Notes under the pieces: generated by a model
Databases searched by the model: none
What the model was told of the DNA's origin: nothing
What the model saw: the letters and a program-made list of their open reading frames with translations, nothing else
Position numbers and translations under genes: made by a program
Assembly: GCA_002309765.1 (NCBI GenBank)
Contig: DBXY01000025.1
Location: 1 to 57,327, forward strand
Reading direction: 5' to 3'
Length of the DNA: 57,327 nt
DNA from: Verrucomicrobia bacterium UBA1200
GTDB lineage: Bacteria; Verrucomicrobiota; Kiritimatiellia; RFP12; UBA1067
Part shown: positions 19,201-28,135 of the stretch, piece after piece
Numbering within the stretch: position 1 is the first letter of the stretch
How the letters are laid out: each line of letters opens with the position of its first letter

Positions 19201-19701
19201 CGGCGAGAGGATGCGCAGGTATTTGTAAGACTTCAGCGAATCAGGGTTGGCTACCAGGACGTCCGCCCAGTTATGCGTGGTTCCCCAACCGTCATCGGCG
19301 GATGCGATGAACAAAGTTACGGCATCGGAGAAATCCGCTTCGTTGGCGCCTTGGAACAGGCAGTCGTACATCCGGGCATAGTTGGAGTCGGCTCGCCCGT
19401 AGTAGCGGATACGGGTAACCACCATTGGTTCGGTCAGCTCAAATCCGGCCCAACACTGGGTGTCGGAGACCACACTGCTCGGCGGGTCGAAGAATGTACT
19501 GGTGTCGCCGTCAAACACTGCGGCTTTCGTTCGTGCGGCGTTGTCATTGTAGGAACCTTCGGTGCCCAGCACCACTATGTTCCCACCATCGTCTTTTACT
19601 GCATAGTCATTCAGTTTGGTCTGGGTCCATTCGTTGGCCGCCCACAGAGAGCCAACCGCCAAAGAAAAACACGCCGCCACTCTCAAATACCGATTATCCA
19701 T
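16237..19701 (-). CDS. Giant exported discoidin/Fn3/PA14 carbohydrate-binding protein
   Basis: A 1154-residue exported protein with no obvious catalytic domain. ATG at 19701 follows AAAGGA with a 6-base gap and a signal peptide (MDNRYLRVAACFSLAVGSLWA). Discoidin-like segments lie at about 20-185, 310-450 and 560-690, each with a DGxxxTxxD-type calcium/sugar-binding turn (AVFDGDTSTFFD, AFDGLFSTYFD, AFDGNLDTFPD). Fn3-like domains lie between them. A PA14 domain at about 797-937 contains GLYGVYYKNYS and FDDGIRLIIDD. The last 200 residues resemble a DUF1349/concanavalin-type fold. The chain ends in SEGTMIILQ, a tail shared in form with two other giant proteins in this window. It probably works at the cell surface by binding polysaccharide for the enzymes around it. 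Confidence 0.75.
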   Translation of the reverse strand: MDNRYLRVAACFSLAVGSLWAANEWTQTKLNDYAVKDDGGNIVVLGTEGSYNDNAARTKAAVFDGDTSTFFDPPSSVVSDTQCWAGFELTEPMVVTRIRYYGRADSNYARMYDCLFQGANEADFSDAVTLFIASADDGWGTTHNWADVLVANPDSLKSYKYLRILSPNFVGQSSTGNCCGNAGEVEFYGITPAKLSSTFDGKSPDFPASYLKSKHFINYTFNIGVAYTSRVPFYEVQRKPTSGGDDSWEVAGYIPFTWDGYTKTTDTGYQFVDTKPVYESTDYRIRAYGTVTQSSWFDIGTFAPKYVAVGNWIGIQGAYDSTSTGAKAFDGLFSTYFDPPSGPNKGGWIGLDLGKTITIAGIRASCRANWAGRLNTCEVQIADEVTEDPTGHADCEFVNPVTVATISGAVQTETYELVFNEPVQARYIRIKAPSDLVFNISELEIDLTPAPQFAPELSVTMSDLDNEYAVLSWASLDTNTVKRTATVVYRSNNTNGPWTCLADDLPADATTYTDDTLLVGPRYYYAIAYRNTVGETDYDGSMSELVRYRRGRRLDRDPDDETTLLPGFTVIKNGTMWPNDESGTGYATKAFDGNLDTFPDMNEGSALLGLDMGGLYGLTAVEAYPRSGWASRLNGAVAYGSNDTTDWAAGAEAISTSISCSSITWSTAVGTSDNEYRYLLLGKNANNNVAELRFYGWSHEDAMQVLAAPENITLTPTADGTVVAWEECGQASSYQVQRQVNDGSWTIAANGLTAPTFTDSDVTYDGTRYAYRIVVSDAEGNIVISEDVSSIPYLPGNGTGLYGVYYKNYSRSYNPDEEICGERIDSQLDFDWAAGGPYSGITNNFSALWTGKIIIPFNGTYSFTAEFDDGIRLIIDDTIVLNDWDNVGAEYATTGTATLTAGEHSIRIDYNENTGNASCKLYWGGCLNTEIIPSSQLIPEKVAVDPVQSPWIGTRSLEGHFLGLTTFNEDGSISISHGGLDTYSSEESFRYLWQEISGPFVCSMKIDFSESNENSSNTRGMLMLRNALAKGEPMFLTIAERYQKTTYRWNGKVRPGLLSNGVAIKDNFGWNNTCAQTCWIQVKRVRSEFTVSVKTEENADWSVLYTYSDTDGVFNNTLLVGPATGSAGKQPLSAVKYSDFQLVKYSEGTMIILQ

Positions 19702-19741
19702 ACCAATTCCTTTCGCAAACCATAACACAACCAACAAAACA

Positions 19742-19771
19742 ATTGTATCATAAATAATCTTAAGGAATCAA
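19742..19771 (-). promoter_or_regulatory. Probable sigma-70 promoter
   Basis: On the minus strand, TTGATT (19771-19766) is followed after 18 bp by TACAAT (19747-19742). It lies about 40 bp upstream of the gene starting at 19701, in an AT-rich intergenic stretch, and is the best promoter candidate for that gene. Confidence 0.5.
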
Positions 19772-19814
19772 TCCTATCTTAAAAATAATCTGTTTTGGTC
19801 TTATGCGTGTTGTA

Positions 19815-19845
19815 AAGTATGGACGGCATAAACCCGCCTATACTT
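19815..19845 (-). terminator. Imperfect hairpin after the LRR gene, possible weak terminator
   Basis: AAGTATGGACGG (19815-19826) pairs with CCGCCTATACTT (19834-19845) with one mismatch and one G-T pair. It sits just past the stop of the LRR gene. There is no clear T run on the minus strand, so termination here is uncertain. Confidence 0.3.
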
Positions 19846-19854
19846 CTGTTTACG

Positions 19855-22800
19855 TTATTCCGCTAACGGAATTTCTACGCATTCGACGTATCCGCCGAAC
19901 TTTCCGGCTTTGGGCGGCAGGTACACGAACGCCACACAGTTGCCGTTCTCCTGTGGACACAGCACCGCGCTGCCGCTGGCACTGTACACCACATCTTTCT
20001 CGGTTCTAGCGTTCACGCCGGTAACGAATTTAGCCGCCACGGTGATGTTACCGTTCGCCTGGAGTTTCAATGTCACATTTCCGGCATTTCCGTCTGCGGT
20101 TTCAGTTTCATAAGCATACACTGTGTTGGCCAATCCCTTACCCAACGTCTTCCACGGCTCGTTCTTCCAATTGTTCTGGTAAACGGTGAATAGTCCGTCC
20201 GCTACCGCTACTCCGCCGAAAATCCCAGCACCGAACGCAACTTCGTTGGTTATGGTTTGTTTGCCGCTCGTCCCGACCAGCGTGGCGGTGTAAATCTGTT
20301 CGGTTGTGTCCCAACGATCGAAACCGTTGGCGGCTAGCGTCCACGTGCGTCCGCCCTCCAGCCACTTGCCACTGATTTTGCCGGTTTTAGCCACCGTTAC
20401 TGTCGCCTGCCCGGACTCGCCGCCGCCGTTGAACGTCCCGACTGCCCACTCCGCGACTGGTTCAACCGTTAACGCTATTGAATATGTGGCGGAGGATTTT
20501 CCTGTCGTGGAGGCGGTCAGTTTCACCGCGGAGGGCACATATTCGCCGCTTTTAGCATCGACTTTCGATGCCGCTGTCGGAATGCCGTAGATGGTGTTGG
20601 CAGGTACGGTGACAGCTTTGGTCTTCGTGTCTACGATGTCTTTCGCGGTGAACTTCAATCCCGCCGGCAGGCCGGACACTTTTACAGTGGTCTGGGAGAG
20701 CGCGGCTACCGCCACCGGCCACTCCAGGTAAACCCCGGACATCACATTCGTTTCCAAACTGGCGGTTACGGAATTAAATTGGAATCCGTCCACCGCCGCC
20801 GTTATGCTTGCCGCGTCTTCCGCCGCCGTTACGAATATTGCGGTAAACGAGATATCATTCGCCGGCATTGCTAAAGTGAGTGTAGGTTGCTGTCTATTGC
20901 CTGTTATTGCAATCGAATCGCTTTCCCAGCCTGCGAACACGCTTCCTTTGTTTGCGGTTGCTTTTAGCATGACACTTTTCCCGAAAGGATATCTGCCGCC
21001 ACCGGTTACATTGCCAGACGCGCTAGCATCGCCCGCTACCGCCGTTTGCAGCGTCAGGGTGGGGAACACCACTTCAAACGTCGCCGTGGCGATTTGCTTT
21101 TCCTTGGACTTGGTTGCGGCGAAAGTTACGGTGAAGAACCCTTCTTTCGTCGCGATTCCATCAATTTCGCCTTTCTTTGCGTTGTACTTGAGACCGGTGG
21201 GCAATCCTGTGACGGCTAATTTCCACCCGTCATCCGTTATGGCCTTGATTGTTGCCGCGAGATCTGGCGCGATTCCGGCAAAAAGCAGATAATTGTCGTT
21301 AGAGACAAGACCGGCGGCTGTAAACATTGGTGTCGTGAAATTTGGCACGGTTAGCATAAACTCTTCGGCAACGGCGTTTTTGCCCGTCGCCGAGGCATTA
21401 GAGGCGGTAACCTTCACTGTGTAAACACCGGGTTTTGTCGCCTTTCCGGAGACAGTCATGGTCTTTGCGTCATACTTTAAGCCCGTCGGTAATCCGGCGA
21501 CCGTGAGCTTCGGAGCGGACAAAGACTCTACGCATTCCCCGAGGTTTAGCGTGTATGTGCCATCCGCTTCCGTTGTTCCGTTGTCTATGTTAAGTTTTAG
21601 GCTTGCCGCGTCATCGGCGGCAGACGCGAATCTGGCGGTGATGGTGACATCGTCATCTGTCACCGTGTATTTGAAGGAAAGCGCTGTGGATAACGCAGGT
21701 TCGTTGTCGTTGGCGAACCAGCCGAGGAATACGCTTTTATTTTTGACCGCCGCCTTAAGCGTGACGATTTTCCCTGTTGCGTATAATCCGCCGCCGGTTA
21801 CGGAACCCAACGCTTCTTGGCCCTCCGCCACCATAACTAAGAGTTCAGATGTGCCGGAATATTCCCATTGCGCGTAGTAAGTGACGTCGCCGGTGATTAT
21901 GGTCGATGCGGAAACTTTTTCATTTTCCGCTGTAAACCAACCCAGGAAGCGGTGTTTTTTGCGCATTGGCGTTGGAAGCTCACCGACGGCGGCGCCCTCT
22001 TCCACGTTGCGCGTCGTTTCGCTCTCATCAAGGTTTCCGCCGTTTGCTTCAAACTTGACCAGAAACGTGTCTTCAAATGTGCCGTCTTCCCGGTAATAGA
22101 TTACTTTTACCTTGAAGCTTCCGTCGAAAACCTTGGTTTCGTTGATTGCGCCTTTGAGCGCGATTGGAAGGTATGCGGTTTCGAGGGCGGCGTTGGATCC
22201 GAATGCGGATTCGCCGATTTCGCGCACATTCGGCGGTACGCGAACCTCGGTCAGGACTTTGCAGTTGTTGAAGGCGAACGCCGCGATTTCTTCAAGCGAA
22301 TCTGGCATTGTGACACTTGCAAGAGATTGGTCGCAATTGCATACATACGCCGGAATGCGTTTAACACCTTCGGCAAAAACCACATTGGTCAGTTTTTGAC
22401 GGTAGCTGAATGCGTCATCGCACACTCCTCGCACGTTACCCGGAACCGTCACTTCGGTCAGGTTCGGTTGGTCACTGTCAACAATCCAGCCATCGAGCAT
22501 TGAAACATTGACGATAGTGTTCGTGTCGAGCAGATTGTCGCATCCAGAAAACGCGATGTTCTCAATAATCCTTACGCTGTTGGGGATGGTCAGCGACGGG
22601 ATCGCTTTACATCCGTAGAACGAGGCGTTGCCAATAATCTCTACGCCTTCATCTATCGTGACGCTCGTCAATCCGTTGCACCACTGAAAAGCGCACATGG
22701 GAATTCTTTTTAGAGCTGCGGGCACGACCAGAGTTTTTAACCCCGTGCATTGTTCGAACGCGCTGTCGCCCATCTCGACTAAACCGTCGGGGAACGTTAT

Positions 22801-23988
22801 CGCGCCGAGCTTTTTACAATAGGCAAAAGCGTACTGTCCGATGTTGGTGACACCAGATGGAATGGCAATTGACAAGAGCTTCTCGCAGTTTTCAAACGCA
22901 TAGGCTTCTATCGATTTCAGCATTACGGGGAGCGTTACAGATTCAAGCGAACGGCAGCCTAAAAACATAGAATTGCCAAGGACATCGATTCCGGGCGGTA
23001 ATATCACTTGCGTAACATTGCGTTGGTCTTTGAAGAGTCCATCCGCGATGCCGCCCACTCCGGATAGATCGATTATACCGACCGGGGAATCGCACCCGAC
23101 CGCCCAGTCCGACAATAACTGTACGCCTATGATGGTTGATGTGTCGAAAATCGAATCTGGGCAATATTGGAAGGCGCGTTCTCCGACTCTGGTAACACTT
23201 TTGGGGATCGCCACATTTACTAACGATGTGCATTGGTTGAATGCGCAGAATCCGATAGTCTCCAACCCTTCCCGCAGCACGGCGGACTGCATATTCCCGC
23301 ATAAGTAGAACGCACGTTCGCCAATCGTCCTTACGGTGGCGGGAAGATCGATGGCTGTAAGCGAGGAACAATTTAAAAAGGCGTCGTTGTCTATAGTCAC
23401 GAGTCCGTCACCGAATGTAACGGTTTCAAGACCGTAACATGCCGCAAACGCGGAGTCGTTTATTGTCTTGACGCTTCCCGGAATATCGATATGCGCAAGG
23501 GCTTTGCAGAGGCTTAGCGCGTTAGGGCAAATATTTGTGACGGTATTCGGGATGTTTACGAATACCAGTTTCTCGCAGCGCAAGAAAGCGTTTTCGCAGA
23601 TATCCAAACATCCCGCGCCGATGGTTACGTTGGTAATAGTGGAATTTCTGTCGAAATAGAATGCGTTCGGAGCGATGCGGGGCAGACCGTCTGGCAATTT
23701 CACGCTTTTCAGATTAACGCAATTGCGGAAGAGTCCTGGTGACATATCGCGGACGGGGTAGGTTGTTGCACCGTTCGGCCCATTCGGCCCGATCCGGGAA
23801 GGAACGACGATGTCACCTTCGATATACTCCGGGCGCATAAGATCCACAGCGATTGTGGCCGAGCCGTTAGCGACGGTGTATTTCCATGTCAGCTTCTGCA
23901 CCGAATCGTACCAACGTCCGGAATCATCCGCGTTTGCGTTGAGTGCCGCGCTTGCCGCCAGAACCAGAGCAATCAGTTTTTTCGTCAT
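19855..23988 (-). CDS. BspA-type leucine-rich repeat surface protein with InlB-like repeats
   Basis: A 1377-residue exported protein. ATG at 23988 follows AGGAG with a 7-base gap and a signal peptide (MTKKLIALVLAASAALNANA). Residues about 60-640 consist of about 23-residue BspA/LRR_5 repeats of the form F-x-x-C-x-x-L-x-x-[VI]-x-[IL]-P (for example AFAYCKKLGAITFPDGL). A Listeria-Bacteroides repeat follows (GGNLDESETTRNVEEGAAVG, RFLGWFTAENEKV). Then come divergent InlB B-repeats (GSVTGGGLYATGKIVTLKA, VFLGWFAND and GNVTGGGRYPFGKSVMLKA, VFAGW) alternating with Ig-like putative binding domains (LTVAGLPTGLKYDAKTMTVS). Such proteins adhere to surfaces or ligands. There is no catalytic motif, no sorting motif was recognised, and the chain does not end in the GT-hydrophobic tail of its neighbours. 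Confidence 0.85.
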   Translation of the reverse strand: MTKKLIALVLAASAALNANADDSGRWYDSVQKLTWKYTVANGSATIAVDLMRPEYIEGDIVVPSRIGPNGPNGATTYPVRDMSPGLFRNCVNLKSVKLPDGLPRIAPNAFYFDRNSTITNVTIGAGCLDICENAFLRCEKLVFVNIPNTVTNICPNALSLCKALAHIDIPGSVKTINDSAFAACYGLETVTFGDGLVTIDNDAFLNCSSLTAIDLPATVRTIGERAFYLCGNMQSAVLREGLETIGFCAFNQCTSLVNVAIPKSVTRVGERAFQYCPDSIFDTSTIIGVQLLSDWAVGCDSPVGIIDLSGVGGIADGLFKDQRNVTQVILPPGIDVLGNSMFLGCRSLESVTLPVMLKSIEAYAFENCEKLLSIAIPSGVTNIGQYAFAYCKKLGAITFPDGLVEMGDSAFEQCTGLKTLVVPAALKRIPMCAFQWCNGLTSVTIDEGVEIIGNASFYGCKAIPSLTIPNSVRIIENIAFSGCDNLLDTNTIVNVSMLDGWIVDSDQPNLTEVTVPGNVRGVCDDAFSYRQKLTNVVFAEGVKRIPAYVCNCDQSLASVTMPDSLEEIAAFAFNNCKVLTEVRVPPNVREIGESAFGSNAALETAYLPIALKGAINETKVFDGSFKVKVIYYREDGTFEDTFLVKFEANGGNLDESETTRNVEEGAAVGELPTPMRKKHRFLGWFTAENEKVSASTIITGDVTYYAQWEYSGTSELLVMVAEGQEALGSVTGGGLYATGKIVTLKAAVKNKSVFLGWFANDNEPALSTALSFKYTVTDDDVTITARFASAADDAASLKLNIDNGTTEADGTYTLNLGECVESLSAPKLTVAGLPTGLKYDAKTMTVSGKATKPGVYTVKVTASNASATGKNAVAEEFMLTVPNFTTPMFTAAGLVSNDNYLLFAGIAPDLAATIKAITDDGWKLAVTGLPTGLKYNAKKGEIDGIATKEGFFTVTFAATKSKEKQIATATFEVVFPTLTLQTAVAGDASASGNVTGGGRYPFGKSVMLKATANKGSVFAGWESDSIAITGNRQQPTLTLAMPANDISFTAIFVTAAEDAASITAAVDGFQFNSVTASLETNVMSGVYLEWPVAVAALSQTTVKVSGLPAGLKFTAKDIVDTKTKAVTVPANTIYGIPTAASKVDAKSGEYVPSAVKLTASTTGKSSATYSIALTVEPVAEWAVGTFNGGGESGQATVTVAKTGKISGKWLEGGRTWTLAANGFDRWDTTEQIYTATLVGTSGKQTITNEVAFGAGIFGGVAVADGLFTVYQNNWKNEPWKTLGKGLANTVYAYETETADGNAGNVTLKLQANGNITVAAKFVTGVNARTEKDVVYSASGSAVLCPQENGNCVAFVYLPPKAGKFGGYVECVEIPLAE

Positions 23989-24015
23989 TTGGCAACTCCT
24001 TTCAAAACCATTGCG

Positions 24016-24053
24016 AATGCGGACGGGACAAGACCATCCCGACCGCATTTTTT
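24016..24053. terminator. Strong hairpin with T run on the plus strand
   Basis: AATGCGGACGGGA and TCCCGACCGCATT form a stem with one A-A mismatch and an 8-base loop, followed by T6 on the plus strand. No plus-strand gene ends here. On the minus strand it falls in the leader of the LRR gene, so it may block antisense transcription or act as a leader hairpin. Confidence 0.4.
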
Positions 24054-24113
24054 AACTAGAAGGAGATCGGCATAAGATGTCGTGCTCGCCCGTTTTGAGG
24101 CGGGCGCAATTAC

Positions 24114-27100
24114 TTACCGGATCATAAACACGGTTCCGGTATAGATTAGGCACAGGCCTCCCTCTTTCTTTACGAACGAGAACCCGCGTTCCGCAGTCGT
24201 TTCGTCCGGGATGAAGGTCACGCCCTCGTCAGGAGGGCTTGCCCACGTCATCACAAATGTATCGCTACTGGCCAGTTGCGAAATGTCGTCGCGTCCGTAC
24301 AGATTCACCATAACCGTTGCGCCTTCATCGAAGGTGACCGTTTTGCTGTTGTTCTTGTTCACAAAGGTGGTGGACCAGCTTCCCGTTTTTTCGGAAAGAT
24401 CGATGGTGGAACCATCGAGCATCTGAACATTGTGGCCGTAGGGCGATAGCGGCGTGAAGGTGCCGTAAACGCGGTAAACGCCATTGCCGGCGACATCGCT
24501 GTTTGTTGCGCGTACCGTCAGGTTGCTCACCGTAGAGGTACCGTAATGGCGCAGAATCGTCGCGATGTCGTAGCTGCCGCCTTCGGTGCCATCGGTGTCG
24601 ATGTCGTGGAACCAGCCGTTACCCTGCGTCTTCACCGTGCCGTTCTTAATGACGAGTGTGGCCGATCCCGTTTTGTTGCCGTTGCTGCCGAACCAGATGT
24701 CGGGATCATTGCCTTGGAACACGATGGTGAGCGTATGGTTGCCGAGGTCCCACACGGAGCCGTTGCTGATGATCTTGTCCGCCGAGACGGAATTATTTGC
24801 GTCGAAAACCATCTCCGAATCGGCGGTAAGCGTGATATTCATGATGGCAGAGATCATATCAGCAACCGCAAGGTTACGGGTGTTCAGCAATTTTCCTCCG
24901 TCCAAAATGAAACTATAGTTGTTGATATTCCGGCTCCATGCGTCAGCCGTCGCACCGGCGGCGACTTCGATGGTCGTTCCAGTCACGCCGAAGGGCGCGT
25001 TCACGCTGGTTACGCCGAACTTGACGCACCCCGCCGCGACCAATGTGCCGCCGGTGTAGGTTTGGTTTGCCTTTGATGCCGTCAACGCGCCCGGGCCTTC
25101 CTTAACCAAACGGAGATTGCCGTCCAGCTGGCAGTCCTGATTGACGGCTTCGATTCCCTCGCCGATTACCAAATGCAGCTCTCCGGGATGTTCCGTGTCG
25201 GTCGAGCTGTCGGTGACGGTAAAGACGGCGTTGCCGACACCGGAGAGCGTGAGTTTCTGTCCGTTCAGGTCGATTGTCGATCCGGCAGTAAGGCGATTGA
25301 TGTCCAGCCCGCTCCAGTCGGCGTCTGCCGCCAACCGGGCATTATTGATGGTGACCGACTTACATACCCATGTCGTACCGGCCGGAACTGCGAAAGTTGT
25401 GGCACCGCTCACGGTGACATCGGTGTCAGCTGTTGGGATGGTGTCTGGCAGAACCAGATCTAAAACGTTGCGGCAGACCCAGTTTGCCGGATCCGCCAGA
25501 TCCGTTGTGTCGGTGCCTTCTCCGACCCAGACCGCGGTCACCGGCACGTTTGCGTTAGCATTGTAGGTGTCGCTTTGCGCCCGCACCCATCCGTAGCGTG
25601 CTGCATCACGGTCTTCACCCGCAGTCAGCGCGTCACCACCACTGGCGTAGAAACGGCCTGAAATGTTGTCGAACATGCCGGCGGTGCCGTCGGCGGTCAC
25701 TACCGGAACGAAATCCCGCACGGTGCAGAGCGTAGTGGCGAGAGTGAAGGTGGAATACCGGCCTTTCATCGTCTGGTCATACGCTGCTCCAACTTTCAGA
25801 TTGCGGAAAATGTTGATTGGCCAGCCGCTTTCGATAAAGGAGGTTGCGACCAGACCGGTACCGTGCTGGACATCATCCACCTCCAGTAAGACGGTAGAGA
25901 ATATGACGTGGTGCGGTACGTTTAGCGTGCAAGCAAAAGGTCTGTCATTGTTGCCCGATATCTCCAGATGCCAGAAACCGGTGTCGATATGGCGCGCAAT
26001 TCCGAAGTTAGCCTTCTTGTTGCTGCTGCTGCCGTATGCGCCGAACATCCAATCCCACGTTCCGTTCTGTTCGGTAAGCAATATGTCGAAAGTCGCAGTG
26101 AGATCGCGGCGCGGCGCGATGCCCGTGTCGATGTAAGAGCCGCCGTCGGAATGTACATACGCAACCTCGCGGGCGTATGGCAGGGTCTCGGTCTGCATGA
26201 GGAAGAAACGGAATTTCGCATCGGCATCTTTCAGTGCCTGTGGGATGGTGTAGGTGTAGTCAGTTGTTGTCGGGGTAATGGTGGCAACCGTTTCAAAATG
26301 ACTCCAGGCGTATTTGTCGTTTGGGGCATCGGTCTCGCCCGAAGCGACACAGAGCTGATAGTTCCGGGTACGGCGACCGCCGAACTCCAGCGTGACTGTG
26401 TCGGTGTCGGTAACATTGGCCGTCATTGTCGGCGCATCGTTTGATTCTATAGTCAATAGACCACCCAGTCCCATTCCGGCGCGGCCGTAGGTGTAGATAC
26501 GGCGGATTTCTTCGTGCGACAACCCGCGCGTCCATAGGGCGAAGTCGTCCACGCCGCCCACGAATTTCTGTTTGTAATTTCCGGTGCCGTCTTGTCCGAT
26601 GCAGAACGGATAACCGCTTTTGAGCACGAAGGCATCGAAAGGCGCCGATGCCCAGTTGAGTGTTCCGTCACTCCGCCCCTGGTAGGTTGTGATCACCCCT
26701 TCGTCAGAGCGCGTCACGGCGTAGAAGGTCCAGCGGTCCGAAGCCTCGTAGTCGAACGGGCCGATGTTCATCCGTGCCGAACCCGAGCCTCCGTTGAATC
26801 CGACGCCGGCGGTGGATGACCATGATTCCTTACGCGCGGCGCAGAGGAGCGCGCCCTTGTTGACGCCTTTGTTCCAGTCCGAGTTTCCGAAGATCACCGG
26901 ATCGCTAGTTTGCGTATCCATCTTCACCCATACGATTGCCGTGAAGCTCTTGTTGTCGCCCTCGAATGTAAGCGAATCAGAGCCTAAAAGCCGCAAGTAG
27001 CTTCCCGACGACGGTATGTTGAGGTACGAGCCAACCATTCCGTTACTGGTGATGGCGGGTGCGCCGTTGATTTCTGGGGTGACCCCGGAATTATCGACCG

Positions 27101-28070
27101 TATTTTCCGTTTCGGAGGTGTCGAACGGCAGATATACGGCAAGTCCGTCGTCGAGCAGACGCGGAGTGTCGGTTACCGCCGTTTGGTCGATTAAGGTCGC
27201 GTCCAGTCCCAAAGAAACGGGATTTAAGCCGAAGTGGGCGATCGCCGATGCGGCAATGTCAAAGTTGTACGGCGACCCTGGCAGACGTCCGGGCGTGACA
27301 TCGCGTCCGGCAATGATGATCGGTACGGTGTGTGCCTGCCGCCCAGTAGTCTGGCCGTGGTTTTTCCCGTAACCGCCATGGTCACCGGTGACCAAAATTA
27401 GCCAATCTTCTTCGTTAAAGGTTGGGCGGTTGACGATAGCGTCCAGACACGCGCCGAGATAGCCGTCAGATTCGGTCAGTCCGGCGAGATAATTGTCCGA
27501 ATGCGGATAAAAGCCGGAGGAGTGGCCATTGTGGTCTGGCAAATCGATGAAGTATAACGTCGCATCGGGCGCGTCAGTCGAAGCCAGCCGTTCCGCCAGT
27601 TCCACCGCATTCCCGGCGTCACCTTGGTTGATGAAGGTCACGCCGTCGGCCAGACCGAGATCCGCGTCCTCGCTCCAGGAATAGACGAACAGTGCCTTTC
27701 TTGCGGTGTTTGCATCCACCACCCGTTTCATCCAAGTGGGATATTGCGTGTAGTTCCCGCTGGCGATTTGGCCGTTCGCGGAGACCCCATGTTTCGTAGA
27801 CAGCACACCCGTCGCTATTGAAACATGGTTTGGCGCGCTGTTTGGCGCGGCGATCGGTTCGGTTTGCCCGGTTATAGTCCATGCACCTTTGTAACCATTT
27901 TGCCAGGTGCCGTTACGAAGCTTGGTTAGATTCGGCATATCCGCCGCCTCGATAGCGTCGGCACGCATACCGTCGAACATCACCATAAGCACCATGGGAC
28001 GGCGAGGTTCATCGCCAAACGCCGTTCCCAAAAACAGCGTCGCCGTTAATGCTAGCAAAATACGTTCCAT
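24114..28070 (-). CDS. Exported type I phosphodiesterase/nucleotide pyrophosphatase-like protein with LamG and beta-strand repeats
   Basis: A 1318-residue exported multidomain protein. ATG at 28070 follows AGGAG with an 8-base gap and a signal peptide (MERILLALTATLFLGTAFG). Residues about 20-280 belong to the alkaline phosphatase superfamily, type I phosphodiesterase branch: MVMFDGMRADAIE supplies a metal-binding Asp, SAPNHVSIATGVLSTKHG is the nucleophile loop with Ser where Thr is usual, and VTGDHGGYGKNHG supplies the Asp-His pair. Residues about 320-560 form a LamG/concanavalin-like domain. The C-terminal part carries autotransporter-associated beta-strand repeats (LVKEGPGALTASKANQTYTG). 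No beta-barrel is seen. The chain ends TGTVFMIR, like two other giant proteins here. It starts 65 bp after the rhamnosidase gene. It may remove phosphoester groups from a glycan, but the substrate is unknown. Confidence 0.78.
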   Translation of the reverse strand: MERILLALTATLFLGTAFGDEPRRPMVLMVMFDGMRADAIEAADMPNLTKLRNGTWQNGYKGAWTITGQTEPIAAPNSAPNHVSIATGVLSTKHGVSANGQIASGNYTQYPTWMKRVVDANTARKALFVYSWSEDADLGLADGVTFINQGDAGNAVELAERLASTDAPDATLYFIDLPDHNGHSSGFYPHSDNYLAGLTESDGYLGACLDAIVNRPTFNEEDWLILVTGDHGGYGKNHGQTTGRQAHTVPIIIAGRDVTPGRLPGSPYNFDIAASAIAHFGLNPVSLGLDATLIDQTAVTDTPRLLDDGLAVYLPFDTSETENTVDNSGVTPEINGAPAITSNGMVGSYLNIPSSGSYLRLLGSDSLTFEGDNKSFTAIVWVKMDTQTSDPVIFGNSDWNKGVNKGALLCAARKESWSSTAGVGFNGGSGSARMNIGPFDYEASDRWTFYAVTRSDEGVITTYQGRSDGTLNWASAPFDAFVLKSGYPFCIGQDGTGNYKQKFVGGVDDFALWTRGLSHEEIRRIYTYGRAGMGLGGLLTIESNDAPTMTANVTDTDTVTLEFGGRRTRNYQLCVASGETDAPNDKYAWSHFETVATITPTTTDYTYTIPQALKDADAKFRFFLMQTETLPYAREVAYVHSDGGSYIDTGIAPRRDLTATFDILLTEQNGTWDWMFGAYGSSSNKKANFGIARHIDTGFWHLEISGNNDRPFACTLNVPHHVIFSTVLLEVDDVQHGTGLVATSFIESGWPINIFRNLKVGAAYDQTMKGRYSTFTLATTLCTVRDFVPVVTADGTAGMFDNISGRFYASGGDALTAGEDRDAARYGWVRAQSDTYNANANVPVTAVWVGEGTDTTDLADPANWVCRNVLDLVLPDTIPTADTDVTVSGATTFAVPAGTTWVCKSVTINNARLAADADWSGLDINRLTAGSTIDLNGQKLTLSGVGNAVFTVTDSSTDTEHPGELHLVIGEGIEAVNQDCQLDGNLRLVKEGPGALTASKANQTYTGGTLVAAGCVKFGVTSVNAPFGVTGTTIEVAAGATADAWSRNINNYSFILDGGKLLNTRNLAVADMISAIMNITLTADSEMVFDANNSVSADKIISNGSVWDLGNHTLTIVFQGNDPDIWFGSNGNKTGSATLVIKNGTVKTQGNGWFHDIDTDGTEGGSYDIATILRHYGTSTVSNLTVRATNSDVAGNGVYRVYGTFTPLSPYGHNVQMLDGSTIDLSEKTGSWSTTFVNKNNSKTVTFDEGATVMVNLYGRDDISQLASSDTFVMTWASPPDEGVTFIPDETTAERGFSFVKKEGGLCLIYTGTVFMIR

Positions 28071-28135
28071 AAAACACGCTCCTACAGTTTTGCCAATATG
28101 AACATCCGTGAATGGGGGTTTCCACATGAAAAAGA

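Noticed and set aside
19855..23988. Regular short repeats in the LRR gene as a possible repeat array or CRISPR
   Set aside because: The periodicity is in codons of BspA-type leucine-rich repeats, with no conserved DNA repeat or spacer pattern.
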